This document shows, piece by piece, positions 24,301 to 33,074 of a stretch of 64,000 nucleotides of DNA. The notes beneath the pieces were generated by a model that was not told the origin of the DNA, did not search any database, and saw only the letters and a list, made by a program, of their open reading frames with translations. The DNA comes from Streptomyces glomeratus (GTDB taxonomy: Bacteria; Actinomycetota; Actinomycetes; Streptomycetales; Streptomycetaceae), in NCBI RefSeq assembly GCF_021462825.1, contig NZ_JAKEEB010000009.1, positions 186,001 through 250,000 on the forward strand, in the 5' to 3' direction. The position numbers and the translations under genes are program-made. Within the stretch, counting starts at the first letter, position 1; the number at the start of each line of letters is the position of its first letter.

Positions 24301-24376
24301 CAACTGGTGGTGTAGATAAGTCAGTTGTTGCGTCTGTTGGATCGCAACCGGCGGTGGTCGCGGTGACTGGTCAGTC
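24301..24376 (+). promoter_or_regulatory. Two dyads upstream of the aerolysin-like gene
   Basis: CAACTG (24301-24306) pairs with CAGTTG (24322-24327) across 15 bases, and GACTG-GT-CAGTC forms a compact dyad at 24365-24376. The second ends 50 bases before the start codon, a typical operator distance. Function inferred only. Confidence 0.35.
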
Positions 24377-24426
24377 GCTCTCCCTGCGATCGCCGACCCC
24401 CCTCATGCACAGCGAAAGGCACATTT

Positions 24427-25101
24427 ATGGCGAACAACCGCAGGATGCGCTACGGCGGAAGGATGCTGGCGCTCTCGGCGGCTGCCCTGGGCATGGTCGC
24501 GGCGATAGCCGTTCCGGCCTCGGCCGATGATCAGCCCACCCGGGCACAGCTCATAGCCGACTGCGACTCGGGTGCAGGGAAGTGCACCTTCAACGACCCC
24601 AAGCTGGGCCAGGCGTATCTCGGAGACTTCCACCGGGTCTCCGACTCGCTCTACAACTGCAGCTCGTCGCCCGCCACCCAGTCGATGACCTGGTCCGACA
24701 CAATCGGTTCCACGGACTCGGCGGGCGTATCCGTGACCGCCGGCGGCAAGGTAGCGGGAATCATCGACCTCAGCGTGACGGCGACCTACAGCCACACCTG
24801 GTCGAGCACGCACTCGGAGACCAGCTCCGTCAACATGACGGTGAAACCCGGTGAAGTGGGCTGGATCTCCCGTGCGCAGGTGATGCAGACCGTCTCCGGC
24901 ACATGGCAGACGCACTACGACGACCGGAAGTGGGGCCACTACTTCTGGTTCGTCCCCGACGTAGTCACGGGGCCTGCCCCGAACGGGACGGACGGTCAGA
25001 GCAACGCGGTGGTCGTCAAGTCCAGGAAGATGACCGCTCAGGAGAAGCAGTCCTGCTCCAGCCGTTCCGGTAAGGCCAAGACGTTCGTCGTCCAAGGCTG
25101 A
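24427..25101 (+). CDS. Secreted protein with aerolysin/ETX-MTX2-like features
   Basis: 224 residues with a Sec signal (about 1-33). The body has a Ser/Thr-rich stretch of alternating polar and hydrophobic residues (80-138), then VKPGEVGWISRA and TVSGTW. That layout resembles the pore-forming module of aerolysin/ETX-MTX2 beta-toxins: an amphipathic hairpin followed by a Pro-Gly turn and long strands. Cysteines 46, 53, 78 and 210 may form disulfides. GAAAGG lies 8 bases before the ATG, and a hairpin terminator follows. The family call is by pattern, not certain; it could be another beta-rich secreted protein. It stands beside a cluster of secreted fungal-wall-active proteins. Confidence 0.55.
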   Translation: MANNRRMRYGGRMLALSAAALGMVAAIAVPASADDQPTRAQLIADCDSGAGKCTFNDPKLGQAYLGDFHRVSDSLYNCSSSPATQSMTWSDTIGSTDSAGVSVTAGGKVAGIIDLSVTATYSHTWSSTHSETSSVNMTVKPGEVGWISRAQVMQTVSGTWQTHYDDRKWGHYFWFVPDVVTGPAPNGTDGQSNAVVVKSRKMTAQEKQSCSSRSGKAKTFVVQG

Positions 25102-25684
25102 CTCACCGATCGCGCGCCTGGCTGCCTCGCGGTCCGTGTCTCCGCGAGGCAGCCGGGGCAGCTCGGGTCGCTGGTGGCGCAGGAGCGGTGGGCCTGTCGG
25201 GGCTCAGGCAGACCGGCTCGTCCAGCGGCATGGATTGCGTGTCGAAGAAGGCCGCACAGCGGTATCGGGTGCCGGTCGAAGGCGCCCTGCGCATCGCGAT
25301 CAACCTCAACGGGAACGACGGGGAAGCCCCCGCGTCACCGCGCCCCCTTGCAGGTGCGGCTGGACAGCGCACGGACGGTGCCCTGGTAGCTCATCATCCC
25401 GCTGAACGCGGCGGAGTCACCCTTCCGCCTGGTTGGGCACCGGCCACTGCCGCTGGGGGAGCCTCCCGTCGGCGTTGCGGAGCGAGTCGATGCCGACGAG
25501 GCGGTGACGCTCCCCGGCCCCCCGGCCCCTTGGCCTTCGCGCAGGCGGCCGATTCCGTCTGCCTCCGGTGGCCGGAGGACCCGCTCCCCGCGTAACGGTC
25601 GACCGTGCCGACCGCCCACGAGGCGACGTCGGACGGATGTCTCCGAGTCGCGGCCCCCGAGGGAAGGGGGACTGCACAGCCGGC
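25102..25684. other. Gene-free stretch
   Basis: About 580 bases between two convergent secreted-protein genes. It holds a terminator at its left end. Short open frames have no recognisable motif, signal peptide or ribosome-binding site. Confidence 0.6.
25120..25154 (+). terminator. Terminator of the aerolysin-like gene
   Basis: Perfect 13-bp inverted repeat (25120-25132 with 25142-25154) around a 9-base loop, starting 19 bases after the stop codon. Confidence 0.8.
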
Positions 25685-26173
25685 TCAGAACTTCGCGCCG
25701 AAGTCCTGGGTCCAGTAGGTGCCATGGGTGCTGCCCGGCTTCGTCACGTAGCCGACGCCTATCTGCTTGAGCGAGCAGTTGAGGATGTTCGCCCGGTGGC
25801 CAGGGGAGTTCATCCAGGAGTTGACCACGTCGGCCGCGGTGGTCTGCCCGGCGGCGACATTCTCGGCCAGGGCGCTCCAGCCGGTGTAGCCGGCCGCCTG
25901 GGCCCTGTCCACAAGGCTGCTGCCGTCGGAGCCGGTGTGGTCGACGAAGTCGTGGTCCGCCATGTCGGCCGTGTGGCTCTGGGCGGCTTTGGTGAGTGCG
26001 GTGTCGCTAGTGAGCGCCGGGCAACCGGCCTGGATACGTTGGGCGTTGGTCAGCCTGATGACTTCCGACCGCATCGAGGCAGGGCCGGCGGCCGCCGACG
26101 CGGGAGTGGCCGGCAGCGCGGCGGACGCCACCGCACCGGCAAGGATCGTCACAAGGTGTCGGGGGACTGACAT
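25685..26173 (-). CDS. Secreted CAP-domain protein (PR-1/SCP family)
   Basis: 162 residues: signal peptide (1 to about 28) followed by one CAP domain. The conserved cavity residues are visible, His79 (FVDHT), Glu104 (LAENVAAG) and His126 (SPGHRANIL), and Cys51/Cys133 are the likely disulfide. ATG 26173 with GGAG upstream was chosen; the longer frame has no signal peptide. CAP proteins bind sterols, lipids or wall components; plant PR-1 belongs here. The last ten residues nearly match those of the sigma-factor fusion at 52.6 kb. It is the last gene of the minus-strand secreted cluster. Confidence 0.92.
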   Translation of the reverse strand: MSVPRHLVTILAGAVASAALPATPASAAAGPASMRSEVIRLTNAQRIQAGCPALTSDTALTKAAQSHTADMADHDFVDHTGSDGSSLVDRAQAAGYTGWSALAENVAAGQTTAADVVNSWMNSPGHRANILNCSLKQIGVGYVTKPGSTHGTYWTQDFGAKF

Positions 26174-26288
26174 GGTTGTCTCCAAACCAGGGCGGGGCAC
26201 TGCAGCCCAGCGGAACGTTGTCGGGGAGTCGGAGCCCCGCGTCGTCGGGCGGTACGAAGGCCCAGGCGGCGCACGGCGGGTGGGCGGT

Positions 26289-26329
26289 ACTCGGCGCGGC
26301 CGCCGCCGTCTTTCACGGCCGCGCCGAGT
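26289..26329 (-). terminator. Terminator downstream of the small secreted protein
   Basis: Perfect 14-bp inverted repeat (26289-26302 with 26316-26329) with a 13-base loop, located 126 bases beyond the stop of the gene at 26455. It separates that gene from the CAP gene, so the CAP gene probably has its own promoter. Confidence 0.7.
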
Positions 26330-26454
26330 GGTTTCCGTGCCGGCCGGAGAGAACCCGCGGTTCGCCGGTGTCTCGGGTGGCGTATCGGAATGTGTGGGCC
26401 GCCAGGGATCCGGCACCGCCGGTCAGGCCCCCGCCCGTCAGGTGCCGCCGGTCA

Positions 26455-26859
26455 TCAAAGGGGCTTGATGACGACCTTCTTGAGGAAGGAGTAGCCGGGG
26501 AACCTGAAGACCTGGCCCTCACGGTTGAGGGTCTTGTCCTTCTGTTCACCCATCGCGGTGACGTATGTGAGGGTCACCTGCATGAGCTTGCCGTCCGCGG
26601 GCTTGAGGTCGATCGCCTCGAACGGGGTCAGGTTCCGGACGTCCGTCGTGGTGCCCTGGCCGGTGAAGCAGAGCCCTTCGTCACCGGTTTGGAGCCGGAC
26701 GAAGAGGTGGCTCCCGGGACTGATCTGGTGTGCGTTGCAGGGGTTGATGACGGGCGCGGTGGGAGCGGCCACCCCTGCGGACGCGGCGAGGGTCACAAGA
26801 CCGAAGCCGGCCGCGAGTGTGGCCAGTCCGGCTGCTGTCTTCTGCCTGATGGCGGTCAT
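26455..26859 (-). CDS. Small secreted protein of unknown function
   Basis: 134 residues with a clear signal peptide (1 to about 31, AASAGVAAPT cleavage region). The mature part is about 100 residues, beta-rich by eye, with two cysteines (41 and 64) that could form one disulfide. The C-terminus is basic and hydrophobic (FLKKVVIKPL). No family was recognised. Position between CAP and DPBB genes of the secreted cluster suggests a shared extracellular role, and its gene lies 58 bases after the DPBB gene. Confidence 0.75.
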   Translation of the reverse strand: MTAIRQKTAAGLATLAAGFGLVTLAASAGVAAPTAPVINPCNAHQISPGSHLFVRLQTGDEGLCFTGQGTTTDVRNLTPFEAIDLKPADGKLMQVTLTYVTAMGEQKDKTLNREGQVFRFPGYSFLKKVVIKPL

Positions 26860-26917
26860 GAGGTCCTGCTTTTCAGGGCATGGCTGATCTGGTCGCAGCG
26901 GATCTGAGAGCCCGGGA

Positions 26918-27346
26918 TCAGTTCAGGACCTTCTGTTTGACCACGATGTGGCCTGCGTCGGGGTTGAGGCTGCCGCCGAGCCGGCTGAAGGCACCGTCGG
27001 TCAGGTCGAGGCACTTCGGTTCCTGCGGCGTCTGCTGGAAGGTTCCGCGGTCGTTGATGCGGACCACGAGTGACTTGCCGTTCGCGACATTGGTGACCTG
27101 CACGCGGGTCCCGAACGGCAGCTGGGGATTGCGGGTCAGCGAGGTCGCCGCCGTGTTCTTGTTGTTGTCGAAGACCTCGCCGCTGGCAGTGAGGGCTCCG
27201 GCGGGTATGGGACCGTAGTGCGTCGCCCAGCAGTTGTCGGCCTGCGGGGTGGCGGGCGCAGCCGAACTCGCCGGAGCGAGCCCCAGTATGGCGGTCAATG
27301 TGACGGCTCCGGTGGTCAGCGGGGCGTAGAGTGTGCGCTTGCTCAT
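26918..27346 (-). CDS. Secreted DPBB/RlpA-family protein (barwin-like fold)
   Basis: 142 residues: signal peptide (1 to about 30) and one double-psi beta-barrel domain. RlpA-type features are [11 protein letters not shown] and the catalytic-type Asp99 in INDRGTF. The segment around residues 66-77 carries an insertion compared with the usual AAH-LPFGT. RlpA proteins cleave peptidoglycan, while the same fold occurs in expansins and in plant barwin/PR-4. ATG 27346 with GAGGAA upstream fits the signal peptide. It lies 130 bases after the GH128 gene. Confidence 0.88.
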   Translation of the reverse strand: MSKRTLYAPLTTGAVTLTAILGLAPASSAAPATPQADNCWATHYGPIPAGALTASGEVFDNNKNTAATSLTRNPQLPFGTRVQVTNVANGKSLVVRINDRGTFQQTPQEPKCLDLTDGAFSRLGGSLNPDAGHIVVKQKVLN

Positions 27347-27476
27347 GCTCGTTCCTCGTTTCGTATGGCGTTGTTCGACGTCGTGGTGGATCGGTGAAGG
27401 GAGCGATGTGCTTCCTGTCCGTGGCGGCATGCGAGAGCCGGCACGGCTGTTGTCGGATGCAGGGTGGGGCTGTTTC

Positions 27477-28325
27477 TCAGCCGGCCGCGCGGTAGGCGGC
27501 GCCCACCTCGGTGGCCGACGCACCGTTGTAGAGCCCGGTGCCGTCACCGCGGCTGGTGGAGAGGGTGAACCACGCATACCGTTCGACGAACGGCAGCCCC
27601 TGCAGCATGGCGGTCGACTGCTTCACGAACGCGGCCTGCTGTGCCTGCGTCGGATATCTGGGCGTGCCGGTCGAGAAGTCGATCAGTGCATACTCGGTGA
27701 GCCAGATCGGCTTCTTGTAGCGGTTGTAGGTGGCCTGGAGGTAGTTGCGCAGCTGGGCGGTCGCATTCGGGGTGTCGAAGTCCCCGCCGTACCAGTGCAC
27801 GGGAATGAAGTCGACCTTGTAGTGACGGCTGGCGGCGCCTTTCATGAAGCGGTCGAGCCAGCCGTCTGCGCGGTCGGCGCCGGTGGCGACCGCGGGTGCT
27901 CCGAGCCGCATGCCGGTCGACTGCAGCCGGGGCCACAGTGCGAGTGCCTGCGGCACGGTCATGTTCGCCTGTCCCGGCATATCGGGTTCGTTGAACCCGA
28001 GCAGCGTCTTCCCCTGCTGTTCGGCCTCGCCCAGTTCCGCGTCGGTCACCGAGTCCTTGCCCCAGATCATGGGCACGAATTCGACACCGGGCGGGGGCGT
28101 GATCTGCTGCCTGCCCGAGGACCAGGTGTAGAACCAACCGGCTTTCGAGTCGGTCAGCGTCCTGGTGACACCGGTGAAGTTCCAGGCGCTGACGCCCTTC
28201 TTCTTCACCGTGGCGGAGGACGCGTTCACCGGGTCAGTGGGGGTGGCGGCATCATTGCCGGTCGCAAGCAGGGCCAGCACCGCCAGAATCACGGCGAGTC
28301 CGCGTATCTTGGGTATTTTTCGCAC
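27477..28325 (-). CDS. Secreted GH128-type beta-1,3-glucanase
   Basis: 282 residues with a signal peptide (1 to about 27) and a glycoside-hydrolase TIM barrel of the GH128 (Asl1-like) type. The two catalytic glutamates of the family are visible: Glu113 in GFNEPDM and Glu211 in IWLTEYA. HWYGGDF is another conserved segment. GH128 enzymes hydrolyse beta-1,3-glucans such as fungal cell-wall glucan. Start at 28325 gives a complete signal. The thaumatin-like gene ends 73 bases upstream on the same strand. Confidence 0.92.
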   Translation of the reverse strand: MRKIPKIRGLAVILAVLALLATGNDAATPTDPVNASSATVKKKGVSAWNFTGVTRTLTDSKAGWFYTWSSGRQQITPPPGVEFVPMIWGKDSVTDAELGEAEQQGKTLLGFNEPDMPGQANMTVPQALALWPRLQSTGMRLGAPAVATGADRADGWLDRFMKGAASRHYKVDFIPVHWYGGDFDTPNATAQLRNYLQATYNRYKKPIWLTEYALIDFSTGTPRYPTQAQQAAFVKQSTAMLQGLPFVERYAWFTLSTSRGDGTGLYNGASATEVGAAYRAAG

Positions 28326-28398
28326 GGCTTCTTCCTCTGTCGTCCGGCCTTCTCGTCAAGTGGCATTCACGGTCAGGAGGGCCGGATTGCCTTTGCGG

Positions 28399-29223
28399 TC
28401 ACGAGGCGCGGTGGAAGGTCACGAGGAAGCCGCTGCACTTGCTGCACTGTTGCATCACCTTGTTGCCCGGCTCCTGGTCCTGCCGGGACCACCCATAGGC
28501 CTTCGGGCAATGGGAGGCGATCATGTCGCTGTAGGCGGTCTTGGCGTCCCGGTCGGGATTGGTGCACAGCATTGGTTTGCCGTCCGCCCAGCGCGTCAGA
28601 TCGGCCGTGGGGCAGTTCGGCAGCAGGTTCTCCGCGCAGCCCATCGTGTCGCACCCGCCACCGCCGGAGCCCACGTTCCGGGGGGCGATCGTGATCGGGA
28701 CCGAGAACGCGTTCACGTAACTCACGTCGTACCAGGGAGCGATCGCGTCCTCGGGGTCGAAGTTGAACTCCGCGAGGCTTGTGGGCTGTTCTCCGGTGTC
28801 CTTGGCGCAGTGGTCGGCGAACTTGCCGCAGTCCCCGACCGCACAGTGGAAGGTGCTGCCCGGCGTCCCGGTGCATCCCATGCGTGCGAAGAACTTTCCG
28901 CGCCAGTGGCCGGGCGCCGTCGTCTCGGGAACGGTCACCGTCGCCGACTGGCCGGCCTCCAGGACCGGCAGCCTGGTGAAGTTCTTGGACCCGTCGGCGT
29001 TCACATCGCTGCCGATCCAGATCTTCCTGCCGGTGTTGTTGACGAACGTGACCGTGTGGTTGACCGCCGCCGCGGCGACCGGTGCGGCGGAGCGCGGAAC
29101 GGCCGTGCCCGCGCCGGTACTCGGCGTGGCCGGCATCAGGACTGCGGCGACCGCGGCGACCAGGGCGGTGAGGAGGGTGGTCAAGGGGAGTCGCAGGGGG
29201 ATTTTCAGAGGTGTTCTGCGCAT
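28399..29223 (-). CDS. Secreted thaumatin-like protein (PR-5 family)
   Basis: 274 residues: signal peptide region (1 to about 53), then a thaumatin domain beginning HTVTFVNNTG. Recognisable family landmarks are the RMGC segment (Arg114), CAVGDC (128-132), SLAEF (Glu152) and WYDVSYV (Asp166). The usual DGFN is NAFS here, so one acidic-cleft residue is lost. Eleven cysteines are present, so at least one is unpaired. ATG 29223 was chosen because it opens the signal peptide. Thaumatin-like proteins bind or hydrolyse beta-1,3-glucans and are often antifungal in plants; they are scattered in actinomycetes. Confidence 0.9.
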   Translation of the reverse strand: MRRTPLKIPLRLPLTTLLTALVAAVAAVLMPATPSTGAGTAVPRSAAPVAAAAVNHTVTFVNNTGRKIWIGSDVNADGSKNFTRLPVLEAGQSATVTVPETTAPGHWRGKFFARMGCTGTPGSTFHCAVGDCGKFADHCAKDTGEQPTSLAEFNFDPEDAIAPWYDVSYVNAFSVPITIAPRNVGSGGGGCDTMGCAENLLPNCPTADLTRWADGKPMLCTNPDRDAKTAYSDMIASHCPKAYGWSRQDQEPGNKVMQQCSKCSGFLVTFHRAS

Positions 29224-29295
29224 GATTCCTCGTCGTAAGACGTCATCGAGCGGATTCCGAACGGCGCGGGAAGGCAACCCGCAGCAAGGCGGTGG

Positions 29296-29321
29296 GGAGG
29301 CCGGTTACCGTGCCGGCCTCC
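29296..29321 (-). terminator. Hairpin downstream of the chitinase gene
   Basis: 9-bp perfect inverted repeat (29296-29304 with 29313-29321), loop of 8. A further 8-bp hairpin (29376-29383 with 29392-29399) lies closer to the chitinase stop. Together they could end or attenuate chitinase transcription before the thaumatin-like gene. Confidence 0.5.
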
Positions 29322-29407
29322 GGGTCAAGGGCATCGCCTGCCCGCGGTGGCCCCGGTGGGCGCGGGTGGTGTGTTGTGGTGACGGGCCGTGGTCACCACC
29401 GGCACGT

Positions 29408-30154
29408 TCAGCAGGTCAGCTTGTCACCGGGGGTGACGCCCAGGGTCTGCGTGAACTGCCGGTAGAGGTTGACCCGGTCCTGCATCTGGGCGGGGTTCTG
29501 GCCGTTGCACTCCAGCGCGCCGTTGATGCTGCGGATCGTCTCGCCGAATCCGGCGCCGCTGACCATCGCCTTGTGCGGCGTCATGGAGCCGGGACCGGCC
29601 TGAGTGGTCCAGTACCACAGCGCGGTCTTCCACGAGATGGTGGCGTCGGTCTCGACGAGGTTCGGCTTGTGCAGCAGGTCGACGCCCAACGCGTCCCCCG
29701 CCGCCTTGTAGTTGAAGTTCCAGCTGAGCTGCATCGGTCCGCGCCCGTAGTAGGCCGCCTGGCCGGCCGGGCAGCCGTACGGCCGGCTCGCGTCGCAGTA
29801 GTGCGGATAGTTGGCGGGGTTCTGCTCCTTCGTGTAACGCAGGCCGCCGGTCTCGTGGCTGACGTTTGCCAGGAGGGCCGCCGCCTCCTGCTTCCTGACC
29901 GTGTCGCTGCCGGTGTGGGCGAAAGCGGGGAAGGAGTTCATCGCGTTGCGCAGCCCGGCGTAGGTGTAGAAGGGGTTCTTGTTCGGGAACATCTGCTGGA
30001 ACTGGGCTTGGCTCACGACGAAGTCGGCCGAGACTGCCGCGTGCTCGGCGGTCACGGCGCCGGCAGAGGTGGCGGGAAGGACAACCGCCGAAACGGCGGC
30101 CACCACGGCTGCGGTGGCCACGGCGATACGGGATGCGGACATGACAATACGCAC
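29408..30154 (-). CDS. Secreted GH19 chitinase, single domain
   Basis: 248 residues: signal peptide (1 to about 34) and a GH19 catalytic domain closely resembling Streptomyces class IV-like chitinases. The catalytic pair is Glu101 (NVSHETGG) and Glu110 (YTKEQN); YGRGPMQLSWNFNY is the family signature. There is no chitin-binding module. GTG 30154 was chosen over ATG 30142 because GAGGAG sits 5 bases upstream. GH19 enzymes degrade chitin and inhibit fungal hyphae. No DasR-type TGGTC..GACCA operator was seen upstream. The LuxR-type regulator gene lies 400 bases upstream on the same strand. Confidence 0.95.
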   Translation of the reverse strand: MRIVMSASRIAVATAAVVAAVSAVVLPATSAGAVTAEHAAVSADFVVSQAQFQQMFPNKNPFYTYAGLRNAMNSFPAFAHTGSDTVRKQEAAALLANVSHETGGLRYTKEQNPANYPHYCDASRPYGCPAGQAAYYGRGPMQLSWNFNYKAAGDALGVDLLHKPNLVETDATISWKTALWYWTTQAGPGSMTPHKAMVSGAGFGETIRSINGALECNGQNPAQMQDRVNLYRQFTQTLGVTPGDKLTC

Positions 30155-30554
30155 GACAACTCCTCGGAGAGTGCCTGGACGGGGAGAACGATCCGCTTCC
30201 GGCGCGACCACCCCCACACGCCTGTGATCGCACGGACAAGGCGGCGCCGAATCCGCCGGCGGAGCCTTGCCGTTCGGTCACCGCCATGGGATCGTCCTGC
30301 GCACCAAGATTCCTCGTCCCGGACGGCCGCCGCATCGGCAATGCCCACCGTTACGCAGACGTCACGCGGACATCGGCCTCACCCTGCCGCCCCGTCGTGC
30401 CGAGACATCGGCCTGCAACCGCTCCCATCCTCCGGCGTTCGACTCAGCTCATGAATCCGCCGACCGCCGTGCAGTCCTCGCCCCGGCGCATCTGACTCGG
30501 GTCCGGTTCTTCACCGGCGAAACGGCGGACACGATCCCCGGTCGACGACCGCCG
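30155..30554. other. Chitinase upstream region
   Basis: 400 bases between the chitinase start and the regulator stop, both on the minus strand. It must hold the chitinase promoter. A weak hairpin (CAAGGC 30237-30242 with GCCTTG 30264-30269) is the only structure noticed. No gene is visible. Confidence 0.55.
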
Positions 30555-33074
30555 TCACGCCACGAACCCGGCCCCGGCCTTTCCTTCGGCGTGCGTGGGC
30601 ACGGCCTGCGCCCGCCTTGCGGACCATGCGGCGACATGGGTGCGGGAACGCAGGCCGAGTGTGTTGCGGATATTGCGGACGTGTGTCTCGACGGTGCGGA
30701 CCGACAGATACAACCGGGCCGCTATCTGCCGGTTGGTGAGTCCGGCGGCCACCAGGGCGATCACTTCCCGTTCGCGCGGGCTGAGCGGGTCGTCCCCACC
30801 GGGTGCAGTTCCCCGCCGTCCGTCGCGCGCGTAGTCCACGATCTCCCGCGGACCCAGCCGGCGCCCCGCCGCAAGCGCACCCTCGGCCCGTGCCTTGGGC
30901 AGCGCCCCGAGCGCTGTGGCCGCCGCCTCCTCCACCTGTGCCCGGAACCAGGGAGGTATGACGAGGGCCGCGGACGCGCCATGCCTTTCGACGGCCGCGA
31001 ACAGCCGCAGCGCCCGCTCGAATCGCCCGCTTCTCACTGCGCTGACAGCCAGGCCCCAGAGCGCGGGGCCGGCTGCGCCCAGGTGAGCCGTGTCGCTCAC
31101 GTGGTCCGTGTCACCCAGCGCCTCGTCGAAGTACGCCTCCGCCGCATCGAGGTCGTCCCGCTCCAGGGCAAGGACACCGGCCGTGTGCAGGATCACTCGT
31201 AGCAGGACCGGATTGGCCTCGCCCCGCAGGATCGGGAGGGCTTCGTCCACCAGCCGCTCCGCCTGCACCGTATCGCCGCCGCGAAGCAGCTGCCAGGCGA
31301 GGAGGTTCAGGCAGAACCCGGTCATGACGCGATCGCCGACCCGGTGGCTGATCTCCACACACTCCTCGAGATCGGCCCTCGAGCTCTGGTCACCTCGTTG
31401 TGTCCGGGCCAGGCTCAGCACCAGCAGTAAGCGGCAGAGCAGATGATCGCGGCGGTGCGGGCGCCGGCGCTCGAGCGTCACTGCCTGGAGCGCCAGATGC
31501 ACCGCTTCGCCGGCGTCCCCTTCCCACGCGGTGAGCAGCGCCTGCATGCACAGAGCGATGCTGCGGTCGCCCGCTCCCGGGCCCGTACGCTCCAACGCGC
31601 CCGCCAGCATCGTCCGGGACTCGCCCGCATACCCCCGGTTGATGTCCACGAGGGCCAGTGCCCCGGCGAGGAGGAGCTGGCGCGGGTCGCTTCCCACGCT
31701 CAACCACTGCAGAAGACATGTGAGGTTGTCGCGTTCCTCGTCCAGCACCCGGCAGGTCCGGGCAGGTGTGAGCGCTGCCTCCCGGAACGGACGCGCGAGT
31801 TCCGCCATCCAGTCCACGAGACGCTCGTAGGCCCGCGCCTCTTCGCCCTCGGCACGGAGCCGTTCGTGCCCGTAACACCGGATGGACTCCAGCATTCGGA
31901 ACCGGGCGGAACCCGTCGGGCCGGCACAGGGGACGATGAGGGACTTGGCCTCGAGACCGGCCAGCAGCCGTGGCACGGCCGACGCGGGCATGTCGTCGTC
32001 CGTGGCGACGGCCGCGGCGGCATCCGGCCCGAACCCGCCCGGCAACAGCGACAGTGACCGGAACAGCTTCTGCTCCTGACTCGTCAGCAGGTCATAGCTC
32101 CATTCGATGGCCGAGCGAAGACTCTGGTGACGCCGATCCGCCGTACGCCATCCGCATGTCAGAAGGGAAAAGCGGTCGTCCAGCCGATGGTGAATCTCAC
32201 CTGGCGGAAAGGCCCGCACAAGGCCGGCCGCCAGCTCGAGGGCCAGCGGCAGCCCGTCGAGCCTGGCACACAACGCGGCGACGTGTACGGCGTTGTCCTC
32301 GGTGAGCTGGAATTCGGAGGAGACGGCCTGCGCCCGGTGGACGAAGAGCCGGACGGCGTCCGAGCGCAGCAGGCCTGCGAGTGATCCGCCACCATCGGAA
32401 TCCGGCAGGGAGAGACCGCCCACCGAGTACACCGTCTCGCCCGGCAACCGTAATGGTTCGCGGCTGGTGGCCACGACCCGCAGGCCCGGATGGCGAGGGA
32501 ACAACGTGCTGAGGGCCCGTCCGCAGGCGTCGAGCACATGCTCACAGTTGTCGAGCACCAGAAGCCGATCACGGTCGGAGCCCACCGCGCCCCCTGCCCC
32601 CACCGTCAGGACATGCGGCTCCCCGGCCGACGCGAGCGCCTCGATGATCCGCTGCCGTGCTTGCTCCCCCGTTGCCGCCGACCCCAGTTCGACAAGGCTG
32701 ACCTGACAGCGTCCGCCGCGCTGCTCAAGCGCAGCCATCTCCCAGGCCAGGCGTGTCTTGCCCACGCCCCCGGGCCCTGTCAGAGTCAGCAGTCGCGTGG
32801 CGCGCAGCAGCCGCTTCAGCTCCACCAGCTCATCGGTCCGGCCGATGAAACTGCTCAAACGCGCTATTCCGGTCGCAGTGGAAGCGCTCATTCCGTCGCC
32901 CTTGAGCCTCTGGCGGTAGGCCCGCTGACGGCAGGCGTTCGAGCAGTATCGCGGACGCTTCTTCCTGCTCCTTACGTCATCAGCGGAGCCTCGGCGAATT
33001 CCGCTGCCGCACACATCGCAGGATGACCTGGGCGATTCAAGCCGATTCCCGCGAGAATCTCCATCGCACTGCAT
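30555..33074 (-). CDS. Large LuxR-type ATPase regulator with N-terminal zinc-finger-like motif
   Basis: 839 residues. Near the N-terminus is a CxxC (19/22) and CxxxC (44/48) arrangement ending RYCSNACRQRAYRQR, like the short zinc-finger motif found in some actinobacterial proteins. Then comes an AfsR/STAND-type ATPase: Walker A GPGGVGKT (about 100-107) and Walker B LLVLDNCEHV. A long helical TPR-like region follows, and a LuxR-type HTH closes the protein (LSPREREVIALVAAGLTNRQ and SVRTVETH). ATG 33074 with AAAGGAG 6 bases upstream decides the start. It precedes the secreted PR-like cluster on the same strand and is the obvious candidate regulator. Confidence 0.9.
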   Translation of the reverse strand: MQCDGDSRGNRLESPRSSCDVCGSGIRRGSADDVRSRKKRPRYCSNACRQRAYRQRLKGDGMSASTATGIARLSSFIGRTDELVELKRLLRATRLLTLTGPGGVGKTRLAWEMAALEQRGGRCQVSLVELGSAATGEQARQRIIEALASAGEPHVLTVGAGGAVGSDRDRLLVLDNCEHVLDACGRALSTLFPRHPGLRVVATSREPLRLPGETVYSVGGLSLPDSDGGGSLAGLLRSDAVRLFVHRAQAVSSEFQLTEDNAVHVAALCARLDGLPLALELAAGLVRAFPPGEIHHRLDDRFSLLTCGWRTADRRHQSLRSAIEWSYDLLTSQEQKLFRSLSLLPGGFGPDAAAAVATDDDMPASAVPRLLAGLEAKSLIVPCAGPTGSARFRMLESIRCYGHERLRAEGEEARAYERLVDWMAELARPFREAALTPARTCRVLDEERDNLTCLLQWLSVGSDPRQLLLAGALALVDINRGYAGESRTMLAGALERTGPGAGDRSIALCMQALLTAWEGDAGEAVHLALQAVTLERRRPHRRDHLLCRLLLVLSLARTQRGDQSSRADLEECVEISHRVGDRVMTGFCLNLLAWQLLRGGDTVQAERLVDEALPILRGEANPVLLRVILHTAGVLALERDDLDAAEAYFDEALGDTDHVSDTAHLGAAGPALWGLAVSAVRSGRFERALRLFAAVERHGASAALVIPPWFRAQVEEAAATALGALPKARAEGALAAGRRLGPREIVDYARDGRRGTAPGGDDPLSPREREVIALVAAGLTNRQIAARLYLSVRTVETHVRNIRNTLGLRSRTHVAAWSARRAQAVPTHAEGKAGAGFVA

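Noticed and set aside
30155..30300. DasR-type chitin-regulon operator upstream of the chitinase
   Set aside because: No TGGTC-N-GACCA-like sequence is present in this stretch.
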